Shown: positions 31,944-32,019 of the stretch, one piece after another
Layout: each line of letters opens with the position of its first letter
How positions within the stretch are numbered: position 1 is the first letter of the stretch
Assembly (NCBI GenBank): GCA_008933825.1
Contig: WBUF01000028.1
Location: 1 to 32,019, forward strand
DNA: 32,019 nucleotides
Reading direction: 5' to 3'
From: Rhodocyclaceae bacterium
GTDB lineage: Bacteria; Pseudomonadota; Gammaproteobacteria; Burkholderiales; Rhodocyclaceae
Made by a program: the position numbers and the translations under genes
The notes under the pieces: model-generated
Database searches by the model: none
Told to the model about the DNA's origin: nothing
What the model saw: only the letters and a program-made list of their open reading frames with translations

Positions 31944-32019
31944 GTCCCCATCGTCTAGAGGCCTAGGACATCGCCCTTTCACGGCGGTAACCGGGGTTCG
32001 AATCCCCGTGGGGACGCCA
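31944..32019 (+). tRNA. tRNA-Glu, anticodon UUC
   Basis: A 76-base tRNA with acceptor GTCCCCA/TGGGGAC, discriminator G and encoded CCA at the last base of the window. The anticodon loop CTTTCAC carries TTC; the stem has one T-G pair. It lies 32 bases after tRNA-Ala without a promoter between, so the two are probably co-transcribed. Confidence 0.96.

Overview
This is a GC-rich, densely packed stretch of bacterial chromosome, almost certainly from a betaproteobacterium and most like the Rhodocyclales (Azoarcus/Thauera/Accumulibacter type). That placement is inferred from gene order (bamD divergent from rluD-pgeF, then phaC-phaB-phaR-rimO) and from the protein sequences; no rRNA or species marker is present. 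Five tRNA genes lie in the window. I see no insertion sequence, prophage, integrase, CRISPR array or plasmid function. The longest gene-free stretches are about 170-265 bases.

Region 1 (1-7.9 kb) is mostly housekeeping. It holds the start of a small lipoprotein gene behind an unusual cluster of palindromes, a phospholipase-D-like protein, the 23S rRNA methyltransferase rlmD, tRNA-Ser(UGA), queD, an uncharacterised radical SAM protein, an XRE regulator with an AT-rich upstream region, aspartate kinase lysC, tRNA-Ser(GCU) and tRNA-Arg(ACG) followed by a clear terminator, a SYLF-domain protein, the kinase srkA and a GNAT acetyltransferase.

Region 2 (7.9-13.5 kb) holds endonuclease V (nfi) coupled to a phosphodiesterase-like hydrolase, a very acidic 93-residue protein of unknown role, a Lon-like AAA+ protease divergent from it, and a short ribosome hibernation factor.

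Region 3 (13.5-20 kb, minus strand) is a probable operon read from right to left: a PaaH-type 3-hydroxyacyl-CoA dehydrogenase, a membrane diguanylate cyclase, a YrfG-type nucleotidase, an acyl-CoA ligase and the intracellular PHA depolymerase phaZ. The first three genes are joined by ATGA stop/start overlaps. The set links PHA mobilisation, acyl-CoA metabolism and c-di-GMP.

Region 4 (20-31.8 kb) holds a universal stress protein, bamD, then rluD-pgeF-EamA transporter-ZIP transporter, and the PHA block phaC-phaB1-phaB2-phaR followed by rimO and an FAD-linked D-2-hydroxyacid dehydrogenase. There is no phaA thiolase or phasin gene in the window. The two PhaB paralogues differ in the loop expected to read the cofactor phosphate. 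The window ends with tRNA-Ala(GGC) behind a strong promoter, then tRNA-Glu(UUC), whose CCA end is the last base.

I did not find a clearly new molecular machine. The parts most worth a second look are the fatty acid/c-di-GMP/PHA depolymerase operon, the PhaB pair, the acidic protein facing the Lon-like protease, the radical SAM gene next to queD, and several dyad-symmetric regulatory candidates.
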